A DNA stretch of 64,000 nt, taken from assembly GCF_902506575.1 (NCBI RefSeq), contig NZ_LR732544.1, positions 865,078 through 929,077 on the forward strand. Direction: 5' to 3'. The DNA is from Streptomyces mexicanus. GTDB taxonomy: Bacteria; Actinomycetota; Actinomycetes; Streptomycetales; Streptomycetaceae. The notes under the pieces were generated by a model. It was not told where the DNA came from. It made no database searches and saw nothing but the letters and a program-made list of their open reading frames with translations. Shown here piece by piece: positions 8,726 through 18,060 of the stretch (position 1 is its first letter; every line of letters begins with the position of its first letter). The position numbers and the translations under genes were made by a program.

Positions 8726-10147
8726 TCATTTGGCTCCGGGCGGCTCGGTCGGTTGCTGCCCGAGGTGTCGCAGGCCGCGGTCGAAGACGGTGAGCAGCAG
8801 GTACAGGACGGCGGCGCCGAGCATGACCCAGGCCAGGTGGTGCATGCCCGACGTGCCGGCGTGCTGACCGAAGGACGCGGCGGACGTCGCCGAGGCGATC
8901 ATCGACCCCAGGTAGGCGAAGGTGCGCAGCAGCCCGGCCGAGGAGCCGATGCGCTCCGGATCGGCCTGGTGGTAGACGGAGTTCTGCAGAGCCAGATTGT
9001 TCGACCCCTGCGGTATGCCGAAGACCAGTGAGAGGGCGAGGAGCATCCACAGGGGGCTGGCGGTGGTGAGCGTCAGCATCAGCAGGCAGCCGGCGATCTG
9101 CCCGGCGGCCCCGACCAGGAGCTTGCCGCGCACCCCGGTGCGCCTGCCGGTGGTGACCGAGACGGCGATCGCCACGAGGAACATGGGGATCTGTACCAGG
9201 CCGGCGTGGAAGGCGGAGAGTCCGAACCCCTCCTCGGTCCACTGGGTGAAGCCGTAGAGAAAGGCGTACGCGACGACGTAGGCGACCAGCGCGCGGCCGT
9301 AGGTGGCCAGCAGGGGCGGGTTGCCGCCCAGCACCCGCAGGTCGATGAACGGTGTCGCGGCCCTGAGTTCCCGCACCGCGAACCCGGCCGCGGCCACGAC
9401 GGCGAGCACCAGCAGGTACCAGCTTCCCGGGCGCAGGTTCATCAGGAACAGCAGCAGCGCCACCAGCATGGCGGCGAACAGGGCCATGCCCGGCAGGTCG
9501 AGCCGTCCGGCCAGGCTTCCCTGCCGGGCGGACTCTTGCCTCCGGGGCTGCTTGGGCAGCCGCAGCCCCAGCGCGACCGCCACCGCGGCCAGGGGCACGT
9601 TGAGCGCGAAGGTGGAGCGCCAGCCGCCCACGCCGATCAGCACACCGCCCAGCAGAGGGCCGACGACGGCGATGGTCTGGCCGGCGACGGCCAGGGCGGT
9701 CAGCACACCCGCCGGACTGTCCTGCCCCGTGCGCCGGGCCTCGCTGCGCAGCAGAGCCATCGCGGCGGGATACCCGGCGCAGGTGCCGAAGCCGAGCAGT
9801 ACCCGTGCCGCGATGAGCGTCCCCAGGCCGGGGGCCAGGGCGCCGCCGATGCCGGCGACGCCGACGAGGCTCGTGCTGACCAGGAAGAGCCGGCGGGGTC
9901 CGAAGATGTCGATCAGCCGGCCCACGATCGGCTGCCCGAGGGCGGTGGCCAGGTACAGGGCCGAGACCAGCCAGGCGGTCTGCGCAGGCGGTGCGCCCAG
10001 AGCCGCACCGATGGGCACCAGCGCGACCGCGATGATGGTGGAGTTGATCGGGTTGAGGACCGAACCCAGCATGACCGGCGGGATCAGCCGGCGGTCGAAG
10101 CCCGTGGCCGTCGTGCGCTCGTGGGCGGCTGTGCGCTGGTCAGTCAT
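8726..10147 (-). CDS. MFS drug-exporter-like transporter (DHA2 type)
   Basis: A 473-residue transporter with about 14 hydrophobic segments. The loop motif GRLIDIFGPRRLFL after helix 2 and the antiporter motif VVGPLLGGVLIG in helix 5 place it in the drug:H+ antiporter-2 group. Its start overlaps the stop of the MarR-type regulator by 8 bp, so the two are translated from one message and the regulator very likely controls it. Likely role: export of a toxic small molecule in exchange for protons. The ligand is unknown. Confidence 0.9.
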   Translation of the reverse strand: MTDQRTAAHERTTATGFDRRLIPPVMLGSVLNPINSTIIAVALVPIGAALGAPPAQTAWLVSALYLATALGQPIVGRLIDIFGPRRLFLVSTSLVGVAGIGGALAPGLGTLIAARVLLGFGTCAGYPAAMALLRSEARRTGQDSPAGVLTALAVAGQTIAVVGPLLGGVLIGVGGWRSTFALNVPLAAVAVALGLRLPKQPRRQESARQGSLAGRLDLPGMALFAAMLVALLLFLMNLRPGSWYLLVLAVVAAAGFAVRELRAATPFIDLRVLGGNPPLLATYGRALVAYVVAYAFLYGFTQWTEEGFGLSAFHAGLVQIPMFLVAIAVSVTTGRRTGVRGKLLVGAAGQIAGCLLMLTLTTASPLWMLLALSLVFGIPQGSNNLALQNSVYHQADPERIGSSAGLLRTFAYLGSMIASATSAASFGQHAGTSGMHHLAWVMLGAAVLYLLLTVFDRGLRHLGQQPTEPPGAK

Positions 10148-10586
10148 GGATGAGCCGCCCCAGCACGGCCATGGCCGCGATCACGGTCTGCCGCTCCTCC
10201 TCCGTGCACTTCTCCTGCAACTGGCCGGCGAGCCACTCACGCCGGGCCTGGCGGTCGTCCTCGGCCCGTCGGCGTCCTTCGGCGGTCAGCGCGATCAGCA
10301 GCCGGCGCCGGTCGTCCGGATCCGGCCGCCGCTCCACCAGCCCCAGCCCGACCAGCGAGGCGACGGTCGCCGTCATCGACTGGTGCCGTGCCCCTTCGAC
10401 GGCTGCGAGGTCGCTCGTCGTGAGGCCGTCGTTGCCGATCAAGCGGGCCAGCACGGACGCCTGGGGGAGGGTGAGGTCGCCGGCGTCGGCGGCGCTGCGG
10501 ATACGGCGCCTGAGGCGGCCGATGACCGTGCGGACCGCTTGCGAGGCGTGGAGTGCCGAAGGTGACAGCGGCGGATTCTCGCTCAT
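10140..10586 (-). CDS. MarR family transcriptional regulator
   Basis: A 148-residue winged-helix regulator. The recognition-helix region is LTTSDLAAVEGARHQSMTATVASLVGLGLV, and the wing is RRPDPDDRRRLLIALTAEG, both typical of MarR. It is first in a two-gene operon with the MFS exporter, overlapping it by 8 bp. A 21-bp palindrome lies 30 bp upstream of its ATG, so autorepression and derepression by the exported compound are likely. The inducer is unknown. Confidence 0.9.
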   Translation of the reverse strand: MSENPPLSPSALHASQAVRTVIGRLRRRIRSAADAGDLTLPQASVLARLIGNDGLTTSDLAAVEGARHQSMTATVASLVGLGLVERRPDPDDRRRLLIALTAEGRRRAEDDRQARREWLAGQLQEKCTEEERQTVIAAMAVLGRLIHD

Positions 10587-10615
10587 ACCCGCGACGATAA
10601 TTCCTTCAGGCTGAG

Positions 10616-10636
10616 CTGTACAGGTTACCTGTACAG
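10616..10636. promoter_or_regulatory. palindromic operator of marR-MFS operon
   Basis: CTGTACAGGT and ACCTGTACAG face each other around a single central base, a perfect 10-bp inverted repeat. It lies 30-50 bp upstream of the MarR start codon, where it would overlap the promoter. MarR proteins bind such palindromes, so this is the probable operator. Confidence 0.75.
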
Positions 10637-10962
10637 TAACCCGTGCGGATCACCGCCCGGTGGCGGCCTTCGCGAGGGCAGAGGGGGGATGCTGGGGCCG
10701 CCGGCCGTCGAGGCGGCCCGCGCGGGTGGGGTGGTGTCGACGACGTCCAGGGCGCCGGCCCTCGTCGCCCAGCTCGGCGGTGCGGGCGGATGTGTCGTGA
10801 GCCGCCACGAGGATGGTCTGTCTCCGTCAGCGCACGCCGGGTGGCCCGAGCCGGAGAGGCAAAGGCCCCCATGCGTGAGGGTGTGCGCCGTCCCGTCATC
10901 AGGACGGCGCACACCTGGCACAGGTGAACGAGCCAGGTCGCTCCGGGTCGTGGCGCGCCGCG
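10637..10962. other. intergenic region with terminator hairpin
   Basis: Between the marR promoter and the 3' end of the esterase gene. Apart from the hairpin at 10881-10914, no gene or repeat is evident. Confidence 0.4.
10881..10914 (-). terminator. strong hairpin terminator after esterase gene
   Basis: GTGTGCGCCGTCC (10881-10893) pairs perfectly with GGACGGCGCACAC (10902-10914) around an 8-nt loop. It lies about 50 bp past the esterase stop. There is no U-tract, as is usual in Streptomyces. Confidence 0.75.
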
Positions 10963-11934
10963 TCAGCGGGTGTGCAGCGCGGCGCGGAGGGTGCCGGCCG
11001 CCATGGTGATCGCCGCCTCGGCGGCGTGGGTCTCGCGCAGGGCGTTGAGCATCACGAAGTCATGGATGACACCCTGGTAGCGCACGGCGGTGACGGGGAC
11101 GCCGGCCGCACGGAGCTTGTTGGCGTAGGCCTCGCCCTCGTCGCGCAGCACGTCCGCCTCGGCGGTGATGACGAGGGCCGGAGGGAGGCCGGTGAGCTGG
11201 TCCGTGGTGGCGCGCAGCGGGGAGGCGGTGATCTCCGCGCGCTGCTTCTCGTCGGTGGTGTACTGGTCCCAGAACCACTGCATACCGTCGCGGCGCAGGA
11301 AGTAGCCCTCCGCGAACCGGTGGTAGGAGCCGGTGTCGAACGACGCGTCGGTGACCGGGTAGAACAGGACCTGCTGGACCAGGGGTACGTCCCCCCGCTC
11401 CTTGGCCATCAAGGTGAGCGCGGCGGTCATGTTGCCGCCGACGGAGTCGCCGGCCACCGCGATCCGGCCGGCGTCCAGCCCCTTCGCGGCGCCGTCGGTG
11501 ACGATCCAGCGGGCTACGGCGTAGTTCTGCTCGATGGCGACCGGGTAACGGGCCTCGGGGGAGAGATCGTACTCGGGGAAGACCACGGCGGCGCCCGCCC
11601 CGACGGCGAGTTCGCGAACGAGACGGTCGTGGGTGTGGGCATTGCCGAAGACCCAGCCGGCGCCGTGGATGTACAGGATCACGGGCAGGGTGCCCTCGGT
11701 CCCGGCGGGCTTGACGACACGGGCGCGCACAGTGCCCGTCGGGCCGCCGGAAACGGTGACCCACTCCTCGTCGACGTCCGGCTTGGCGATGTCGCCCGAC
11801 TGCACCTGGTCGACGGCCTTGCGGCCCTCGGCCGGCGGCAGGTCGAACAGATAGGGCGGGTTGGCGGTGGCCTCTGCGAAAGCGGCCGCCGCCGGCTCCA
11901 GCACCGGCTGAACCGGCTCGAACGTGTGGGACAT
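10963..11934 (-). CDS. alpha/beta hydrolase, hormone-sensitive lipase-type esterase
   Basis: A 323-residue esterase of the HSL (family IV) group. The oxyanion motif reads HGAGW (HGGG in most members), the nucleophile elbow is GDSVGG, the acid is in AEADVLRDEGEAY and the histidine in GVIHDF. These define a Ser-Asp-His triad. No signal peptide is visible, so it is cytoplasmic and probably acts on short-chain esters or acetylated compounds. ATG 11934 follows a CAGGAGT-like ribosome binding site. Monocistronic, with a strong terminator. Confidence 0.88.
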   Translation of the reverse strand: MSHTFEPVQPVLEPAAAAFAEATANPPYLFDLPPAEGRKAVDQVQSGDIAKPDVDEEWVTVSGGPTGTVRARVVKPAGTEGTLPVILYIHGAGWVFGNAHTHDRLVRELAVGAGAAVVFPEYDLSPEARYPVAIEQNYAVARWIVTDGAAKGLDAGRIAVAGDSVGGNMTAALTLMAKERGDVPLVQQVLFYPVTDASFDTGSYHRFAEGYFLRRDGMQWFWDQYTTDEKQRAEITASPLRATTDQLTGLPPALVITAEADVLRDEGEAYANKLRAAGVPVTAVRYQGVIHDFVMLNALRETHAAEAAITMAAGTLRAALHTR

Positions 11935-11992
11935 ACGGACTCCTGGGACTCATGCGCGTGACGGTGTTGCCGACGGGGCGGCCCGTACCAGA

Positions 11993-12036
11993 TCCGGAGA
12001 ATCCAGAAGATCTGGATGATCCGGAGGATCCAGAGG
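11993..12036. repeat. 17-bp direct repeat in esterase leader
   Basis: TCCGGAGAATCCAGAAG (11993-12009) recurs as TCCGGAGGATCCAGAGG (12020-12036), 27 bp apart, with AGATCTGGAT between them. The repeats lie 60-100 bp upstream of the esterase start codon and could be regulator half-sites. Confidence 0.5.
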
Positions 12037-12350
12037 GTAGGGAGGATTTGGAGGTGCGCCGGGCCGTCCAGGGACACGCTAGAACCGGCTGAACGGCGTC
12101 CCTTGCACCTCTGTGCACCGACTCTGACCTCACCGTGCACGCAGGGACGGGCGGCGCATCTCCGGGCAAGGCTCCGTGCGCCGACCGGTAACCGAGCCGG
12201 TCGTCTCCGGATCGGCGTCACCGGCGAGCAGGCGCGGCGCGTGACTCCGGCCTCGCCGCCACGTTCGTCCGCTCGGGTCGCTGACCGGTGGCGTGCCGTG
12301 CTGGGGCCGGCACACACGCCGCCCACGCGGCCTCGGACCGGGCACGGGAA

Positions 12351-12382
12351 CGGCCCGGCACCGTCGGCGCGGTGCCGGGCCG
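12351..12382 (-). terminator. strong hairpin terminator after rpmJ
   Basis: CGGCCCGGCACCG (12351-12363) and CGGTGCCGGGCCG (12370-12382) form a perfect 13-bp stem with a 6-nt loop, 28 bp past the rpmJ stop. Confidence 0.8.
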
Positions 12383-12409
12383 TGCGGTGCGCGGTACGGC
12401 GTGGGTCCG

Positions 12410-12532
12410 TCAGCCCTGACGGGCCTTGAACCGGGGGTTCTTCCTGTTGATCACGAAGGTCACGCCCCGCCGGCTCACCACCTGGGCGCCCGGCTTGGCC
12501 TTCAACGAGCGCAAGGACTTGCGTACCTTCAT
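12410..12532 (-). CDS. rpmJ: 50S ribosomal protein L36, zinc-free paralog
   Basis: A 40-residue L36 ([19 protein letters not shown]...[12 protein letters not shown]). The ribbon cysteines and histidine of the zinc-binding form are absent, so this is the C-minus paralog usually made under zinc limitation to replace the zinc-bound L36. ATG 12532 follows a strong GGAGGAG site. The frame stays open upstream to 12661, but that part is not L36-like. It lies downstream of the zinc-free L33 gene on the same strand and ends in a strong terminator. Confidence 0.93.
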   Translation of the reverse strand: MKVRKSLRSLKAKPGAQVVSRRGVTFVINRKNPRFKARQG

Positions 12533-12718
12533 CACGATCTCCTCCGGGGTGAGCGGACGGGTCTTGCCGTCACGGACGGGCGGCGGTGCTACGGCCGTGG
12601 CGCCGTGTCGACGCGTTCCATCCGGCCTGCGGTGTCCACGACGCGTGAGGTGCCGGTGCACAAGGAGTGGCTGCCGACGAGCCTCGACGGCGACGACGGG
12701 ATGGGCTGTTCGCCCAGG

Positions 12719-12883
12719 TCAGCGCTCTTCCCGGAACAGGACGTGGGCGCCGGCCACCGGGTCGTACTTGCGCAGGACGAGCCGGTCGGGGTCGTTCAGA
12801 CGGTTCTTGCGGGTCACATAGGTGACTCCGGTGCCCGCCGTCGACTTCAGCTTGACGACGGGTCGTGTGGTGCTGCGTGCCAT
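12719..12883 (-). CDS. rpmG: 50S ribosomal protein L33, zinc-free paralog
   Basis: A 54-residue gene that length-based gene calls can miss. It reads [19 protein letters not shown]... and continues [20 protein letters not shown] to [15 protein letters not shown]. This is a clear L33, but the two CxxC pairs of zinc-binding L33 are missing (YVTRKNRL in place of YxTxKNRR followed by cysteines), so it is the C-minus form. ATG 12883 has AAGGAG 7 bp upstream. It precedes rpmJ by 186 bp on the same strand. In actinobacteria such paralogs are commonly repressed by Zur, but no clear Zur box was visible upstream. Confidence 0.92.
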   Translation of the reverse strand: MARSTTRPVVKLKSTAGTGVTYVTRKNRLNDPDRLVLRKYDPVAGAHVLFREER

Positions 12884-13066
12884 GAGGCTCCTTCCGTGAC
12901 CACCCGAGCCTTGAATGACTCGGGCATGTCAGACAGCCTTCACAACACCACCACCTGCCGCCGCATTCCCGGCGTTCGGCGCCCTCCGTACATCCCGTTC
13001 GCCTCCGCACATCCGGGGGGGCAGAAATCGCGGATATCTCCTGCTCGGGCGTCGGTACCAGGCCGC

Positions 13067-14134
13067 TCACTCGGTTTCCCAGTCCCAGGCGTCGAAGTAG
13101 GCGGCCACCCCGCTGCGGCGGGCCTCCGCGAGGGCGCGCAGCCGCGCGAAGTCCCGAGGCGGCATCAGCGCTTCCCATGCGCCCAGGGGAAGCACGCGGG
13201 CCTCGTCGTGCTCACGGGGGTCCAACGCGATGCCGCGGATCTGCTCCGCGGTGAGCCGGCCGCCGTCGAAGACCAGGCCGAGCGTGCTGTAGGGCCACGC
13301 GGCGCCGGGCAGCCCGTACACCGTCGCCAGCAGACGTGGCGGGCCGGGCACCGTCAGTCCGGTCTCCTCCCGGCACTCACGCACCGCCGTCTCCCAGGGG
13401 CGTTCGCCGGGATCCATCGTGCCGCCCGCCAACTGCCAGGGGCGGGCGGGCGAATAGACGGAGTGCAACTGCAGGGGCCGGTCTTCCTCGTCGGTGAAGT
13501 ACACGCAGGCGAAACAGGTCGCCTTCGGCACCGTCTCGGCGTAGACCTCGGTCGGCATCCGACCGGATCCCTCACTTCCGTCCCGCAGGCCGGGTCCGGT
13601 CGCCTGCTCGCCGAGGGTGGCCGGCACCTCCAGGCGCGTCATCCGCATCAGGGCCGCACTGCCGGCGAACCCCAGCTCGCGGTACAGCGGTGCGGCCTCC
13701 TCGCTGGCGTGCAGCTCGAACAGCGTGACGTGCTCGGTGCGCAGTCGCGCGAGGAGGGCGGTCACCACCGCCCGGGCGTACCCGCGGCGCCGGAACCCGG
13801 GGCGCGTGGCGACGACGTGCACGCGCGCGGCCAGCCCCTCGGGGTAGGCCGGCGCCGGGAGCATCGAGTGGATCAGGCCCAGGGCGCAGGCGGCCATCGA
13901 GCCGTTCGGCGCGTCGATGACGTACGCCCGCGCATCCCCCGTCGTGGTCAGCCGGGGTGCCAGCTGGGTGGTGCACCGCCGGATCCACTCCTCGCTCAAC
14001 GGCTCGGACAGGACGTACGCGGAGTGCATCCGCACGATGCCCTCGGCGTCTGCGGGCGTCGCCACGCGGGCCACCGGTGGTCGCCCGGTGCCCGGCGCCC
14101 CGGCGGTCGGTGCGGGTGTCGTGTCGCGGTTCAT
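13067..14134 (-). CDS. GNAT acetyltransferase-NUDIX hydrolase fusion
   Basis: A 355-residue two-domain protein. Residues about 20-165 form a GNAT domain, with the acetyl-CoA loop motif RPGFRRRGYARAVVTALL. Residues about 195-330 form a NUDIX domain with a complete Nudix box (G-TMDPG-E-RPWETAV-RE-C-R-EE-T-G-L), whose glutamates bind Mg2+ for hydrolysis of nucleoside-diphosphate-linked substrates. The NUDIX part starts near MPTEVYAETVPKATCF. The fusion suggests linked acylation and pyrophosphate chemistry on related substrates, but neither substrate is known. ATG 14134 follows GGGGGGAGAA. Single gene. Confidence 0.88.
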   Translation of the reverse strand: MNRDTTPAPTAGAPGTGRPPVARVATPADAEGIVRMHSAYVLSEPLSEEWIRRCTTQLAPRLTTTGDARAYVIDAPNGSMAACALGLIHSMLPAPAYPEGLAARVHVVATRPGFRRRGYARAVVTALLARLRTEHVTLFELHASEEAAPLYRELGFAGSAALMRMTRLEVPATLGEQATGPGLRDGSEGSGRMPTEVYAETVPKATCFACVYFTDEEDRPLQLHSVYSPARPWQLAGGTMDPGERPWETAVRECREETGLTVPGPPRLLATVYGLPGAAWPYSTLGLVFDGGRLTAEQIRGIALDPREHDEARVLPLGAWEALMPPRDFARLRALAEARRSGVAAYFDAWDWETE

Positions 14135-14629
14135 GAAAATTCTCCCCCCAGGCGGGTCGGTGTCGTGTTCGGCGCGCAGGCGGGTCGGTGTCCGGTGGCC
14201 GTGCTCGACCGGCTCCGGGCCGTCGTGGGCGGCACCGAGCCGGGTCCGGTCACGGCCACGCTGCCGTCGGAGTCGTCGCGCAGGAGGTCGCCGAGTTCGA
14301 AGTCACCGTGGGTTTCTACCCCACCCCCAGGGGCACCGGATCCTCGTGCAGCACGACGGCACGCCGCCCTGCGACGCGCACCGGTCGGACACGGGCGAGA
14401 GGACGCTGGTCCGCCTCGGATCGGACGGACAGGCCCGGCACCTCGGACACGAAGGAGCCCCGGTCGACGGGCCGAGCCCGGCGACGGCGACCGGGAACCG
14501 CCACCGGGCAGGGCATGCTCGCCTGCCGCGTCGAGGCGGCCCTGACAAGGCAGAGCCGTGCGGTCGGCCGTCGACGATGCGGGCACGACGGCCGGGAGGA
14601 AGCCGGGACGAAGTCGGGAGGAAGCCGAC
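14135..14629. other. intergenic region with possible degraded coding remnant
   Basis: The 495-bp gap between the GNAT-NUDIX gene and the OsmC gene. CAGGCGGGTCGGTGTC occurs at 14149-14164 and again at 14177-14192. From about 14300 to 14480, plus-strand translation gives protein-like runs in two frames (VGFYPTP, then HRILVQHDGTPPCDAHRS), as if a frameshifted remnant of a small gene lies here. There is no intact frame and I could not assign a family. Confidence 0.35.
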
Positions 14630-15289
14630 ATGAAGATCCAGACCCGGTGCGGGCGGAGCATCGAGGTCACGCGATTCGCCCCGCCAGGGATGCCGGCCTC
14701 CATGGGGCGCGTCGTCCTGGAGACCGCCTGCACACCCCGGGACGAGGGCGGACTGTGGGTGTCGATGACGCCGGAGGAGGCCAGGAGCCTGGCGGCCCTG
14801 CTGCTGGTCCAGGCGGCCGCCGTGGATCCCGTGCCCTGCGGCGCATCCGGACAGGTGGAGGTGGTTCCGGTCGTCGGCGACGCCTACGAGGTGCACGTCC
14901 GCGGTCATGTCGTCACGGTCGGCCGGCCGCACTCCGACGCGGCCGGGGACACCGCGCCCACACCCGTGGAACTGTTCGTGTCCTCCGTCGCCGCCTGCGC
15001 GGCCCAGCACGCGGGCCACTTCCTCGACTGGCACTGCGTCAGCCGTGACGGACTTCGCGTCCAGGGAACCTTCCGCATGGCCGACGACCGCCCGGCCCGA
15101 GTGTCCGAAATCTCCCTCACGGTGCAGGCCCCGGCCCTGCCCGAGGAGCGTCTTGCCGCGCTGCGCGCGGTGATCTCCCACTGCACGGTGAGCAGCACAC
15201 TGGCGCGGCCCCCCGAGATGCACGTCAAGGTGGTGCGCGAGGCGCCGCGCGGGGCGACGGCGCCGTCGCGGCCCGGCTCCGTCCGATGA
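14630..15289 (+). CDS. OsmC family protein with extra N-terminal domain
   Basis: A 219-residue protein. The C-terminal 145 residues are OsmC/Ohr-like: TPVELFVSSVAACAAQHAGHF carries the first redox Cys and VISHCTVSSTL the second, the pair that reduces organic hydroperoxides or similar electrophiles. The first 65 residues (MKIQTRCGRSIEV...EEARSLAALLLVQAAAVD) are not part of the usual OsmC fold and resemble no family I can name; their Cys residues could contribute to sensing. ATG 14630 has GGGAGGAAG upstream. It sits near phosphoketolase, rhodanese and sulfur genes, consistent with a stress cluster. Confidence 0.85.
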   Translation: MKIQTRCGRSIEVTRFAPPGMPASMGRVVLETACTPRDEGGLWVSMTPEEARSLAALLLVQAAAVDPVPCGASGQVEVVPVVGDAYEVHVRGHVVTVGRPHSDAAGDTAPTPVELFVSSVAACAAQHAGHFLDWHCVSRDGLRVQGTFRMADDRPARVSEISLTVQAPALPEERLAALRAVISHCTVSSTLARPPEMHVKVVREAPRGATAPSRPGSVR

Positions 15290-15380
15290 AGGTGCCGGGC
15301 CTCGCCCACCGGGGGGCGATCGAGTGATGGACGGGCGTCACCGGTGAGCCGGGCCGCCGTCGCGGACACCGACCCGCTTC

Positions 15381-15408
15381 GGCCCGGCCGGCCGTCGGGG
15401 GCCGGGCC
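15381..15408 (-). terminator. hairpin after phosphoketolase gene
   Basis: GGCCCGGC (15381-15388) and GCCGGGCC (15401-15408) form an 8-bp stem around a GC-rich 12-nt loop, 33 bp past the phosphoketolase stop. It could also stop transcription from the OsmC side. Confidence 0.6.
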
Positions 15409-15440
15409 GAGCGGCCGGTCGTCCGTCCGGGCAAGGCCGG

Positions 15441-17825
15441 TCAGCTCTCCCAGGACCAGTCGGCGACCTCCGGCAGGTCCTTGCCGTGGGCGCGGATCCA
15501 GGAGTGGTGGCGCAGCCGCACGTCTTCCATGCGCTGGCGTACGGCCGCGGCGCGCACGGCGAGGCCGGGGACGCGGTCGATGACGTCCATGACGAGGCGG
15601 TACCGGTCCAGGTCATTGCTGACCACCATGTCGAACGGAGTGGTCGTGGTGCCGATCTCCTTGTAACCGCGCACGTGCAGGTGCCGGTGGCCGGTGCGGC
15701 GGTAGGCCAGGCGGTGGATCAGCCACGGGTAGCCGTGATAGGCGAAGATCACCGGCTTGTCGGTGGTGAACAGCCCGTCGTACTCGAAGTCGCTCATGCC
15801 GTGCGGGTGTTCCTCGGCGGGCATCAGCCGGGCGATGTCCACGACGTTGACGACGCGCACGGCCAGCTCGGGCAGGTGCCGGCGCAGCAGCTGGGCCGCC
15901 GCCAGCACCTCCTGGGTGGGCACATCTCCCGCACAGGCCAGGACGACGTCGGGTTCCCGGCCGCCGTCCTCGGTGCCCGCCCACTCCCACACACTCGCGC
16001 CGCGCGCGCAGTGCACCTTCGCGTCCTCCAGGGAGAGCCAGTCGAAGCAGGGCTGCTTCCCGGCGACGATCACGTTGACGTAGTCGCGGCTGCGCAGCGC
16101 GTGGTCGGCCACCGACAACAGCGTGTTGGCGTCCGGCGGGAAGTACACGCGGACCGCCTCGGGGCTCTTGTTGAGAACATGGTCGACGAACCCGGGGTCC
16201 TGGTGCGAGAACCCGTTGTGGTCCTGACGCCACACATGGGAGGTCAGCAGATAGTTCAGGGAGGCGATGGGCGCGCGCCAGGGCAGGCGGCGGGTGGTGC
16301 GCAGCCACTTGATGTGCTGGTTGACCATCGAGTCCACGATGTGCACGAAGGCCTCGTAGCAGGAGAACAGGCCGTGCCGCCCGGTGAGGAGATAGCCCTC
16401 CAGCCAGCCCTGGCAGGTGTGCTCGGAGAGGATCTCCATGACCCGGCCGTGCCGGTCGAGATGTTCGTCCACCTCCAGCGTCCTGCCCTGCCAGGCCTTG
16501 CCGCTGGCCGCGTAGACGGCCTCCAGACGGTTGGAGGCCGTCTCGTCGGGCCCGACGAGACGGAAGTCGCGCCGGTCGGCGGTCGCGGCCATGACGTCCT
16601 GAAGCAGCGCGCCGAGAACGCGGGTGGGTTCGTGCAGCGTCGCCCCGGGCTTGTCGACCTCGACGGCGTACTTCTCCAGCGGCGGCAGCGGCAGCTCGCG
16701 CAGCAGCAGTCCGCCGTTGGCGTACGGGGTGGCGCCGAGCCGGCGGGAGCCGGCCGGGACACAGGCCAGCACATCCGGGCGCGGAGCGCCGTGCGGGTCG
16801 AAGAGTTCCTCGGGCCGGTACGAGCGCAGCCACGCCTCCAGCTGCCGCAGGTGCTCGGGGTTGTCCCGCACGGCGGCCAACGGCACCTGGTGTGCGCGCC
16901 AGGTGCCTTCCACGGGCAGGCCGTCGACCTCTGCCGGGCCGGTCCAGCCCTTGGGCGTGCGCAGCACGATCATCGGCCAGCGGGGCCGCTCGGTGACGCC
17001 GTCCTCGCGGGCGGCGCGCCGGATCGCGGTGATGCGGTCGACCGCGGTGTCCAGGGCGGCGGCCAGGGCGCGGTGGACGGCCGCCGGTTCGTCCCCGGTG
17101 ACGTGCAGCGGGTCGTGGCCGTAGCCCCTGAGGAGGTCGTCGAGCTCGGCCTCGGGCAGCCGGGCGAGCACGGTCGGGTTGGCGATCTTGTACCCGTTGA
17201 GGTGGAGGATCGGCAGCACCGCCCCGTCGTGGACCGGGTCGAGGAACTTGTTGGAGTGCCAGGACGCGGCCAGCGGTCCGGTCTCCGCCTCCCCGTCACC
17301 GATCACCCAGGCCACCAGCAGGCCGGGGTTGTCCAGCGCGGCGCCGTAGGCGTGCGAGAGCGCGTAGCCGAGTTCGCCGCCCTCGTGGATCGACCCCGGC
17401 GTCTCGGGGGCCACGTGACTGGGCACCCCGCCGGGGAAGGAGAACTGCCGGAAGAGCCGCGCCATGCCGGCCGCGTCGCGCGTGACGTCCGGATAGGTCT
17501 CGGTGTACGAGCCCTCCAGCCAGGAGTTGGCCAGCACGGCGGGCCCGCCGTGCCCGGGGCCCCAGACGCACAGGGCGTCCAGATCACGGCTCTTGATGAG
17601 GCGGTTGAGGTGGGTGTGGACCAGGTTGAGGCCCGGTGAGGTGCCCCAGTGGCCGAGCAGGCGCGGCTTGACGTGCTCCGGGCGCAGCGGCTCGGTCAGC
17701 AGCGGGTTGTCCATGAGATAGATCTGGCCGACCGCGAGGTAGTTCGCGGCGCGCCAGTGCGCGTCCAGCGACCTCAGCTCGTCGTCGGTCAGCGGGGCGG
17801 GCGCCTGCTGCGTGTCGAGGGACAT
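15441..17825 (-). CDS. xfp: xylulose-5-phosphate/fructose-6-phosphate phosphoketolase
   Basis: A 794-residue thiamine-diphosphate enzyme that splits xylulose-5-P (and usually fructose-6-P) with phosphate to give acetyl-phosphate and a shorter sugar phosphate. Family motifs are all present: [58 protein letters not shown] (given in pieces: [21 protein letters not shown]), the ThDP motif [11 protein letters not shown]...NGYKIANPT, and the C-terminal [13 protein letters not shown]. Length is normal. Acetyl-phosphate production can supply ATP when respiration is limited, which fits neighbouring stress and redox genes. Confidence 0.95.
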   Translation of the reverse strand: MSLDTQQAPAPLTDDELRSLDAHWRAANYLAVGQIYLMDNPLLTEPLRPEHVKPRLLGHWGTSPGLNLVHTHLNRLIKSRDLDALCVWGPGHGGPAVLANSWLEGSYTETYPDVTRDAAGMARLFRQFSFPGGVPSHVAPETPGSIHEGGELGYALSHAYGAALDNPGLLVAWVIGDGEAETGPLAASWHSNKFLDPVHDGAVLPILHLNGYKIANPTVLARLPEAELDDLLRGYGHDPLHVTGDEPAAVHRALAAALDTAVDRITAIRRAAREDGVTERPRWPMIVLRTPKGWTGPAEVDGLPVEGTWRAHQVPLAAVRDNPEHLRQLEAWLRSYRPEELFDPHGAPRPDVLACVPAGSRRLGATPYANGGLLLRELPLPPLEKYAVEVDKPGATLHEPTRVLGALLQDVMAATADRRDFRLVGPDETASNRLEAVYAASGKAWQGRTLEVDEHLDRHGRVMEILSEHTCQGWLEGYLLTGRHGLFSCYEAFVHIVDSMVNQHIKWLRTTRRLPWRAPIASLNYLLTSHVWRQDHNGFSHQDPGFVDHVLNKSPEAVRVYFPPDANTLLSVADHALRSRDYVNVIVAGKQPCFDWLSLEDAKVHCARGASVWEWAGTEDGGREPDVVLACAGDVPTQEVLAAAQLLRRHLPELAVRVVNVVDIARLMPAEEHPHGMSDFEYDGLFTTDKPVIFAYHGYPWLIHRLAYRRTGHRHLHVRGYKEIGTTTTPFDMVVSNDLDRYRLVMDVIDRVPGLAVRAAAVRQRMEDVRLRHHSWIRAHGKDLPEVADWSWES

Positions 17826-18060
17826 CCGGGTTCCTTTCCGTGCCGGTGCACCGGGGGCGGGGCAGGGCGGTCGATGCCACGTTCACCCTCCGCCGACCCG
17901 GCGGGTACCCGAAAGGGCCGTTCGGGCCACAGGCCTCGTCCGGGGCGCGTGCGGCACGGGCGTTCACCGCCGAGAGAGGCCTTGGCCCGGTGCGCAGCCG
18001 AAGGGCGCACATCGGTGGGGAGCCACCGTGGCCGTCCGTGCGGCGGAACGGCCGGCGGGG

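Larger units (their letters stand above)
11935..12409. other. intergenic region upstream of esterase, downstream of rpmJ
   Basis: Holds the esterase promoter on the left, a 17-bp direct repeat at 11993-12036 and the rpmJ terminator at 12351-12382. The remaining 300 bp show no coding pattern that I trust. Confidence 0.4.

Noticed and set aside
12884..13066. Zur box upstream of rpmG
   Set aside because: Only a CCCGAG...CTCGGG hairpin is seen; no TGAAAA...TTTTCA-like palindrome.
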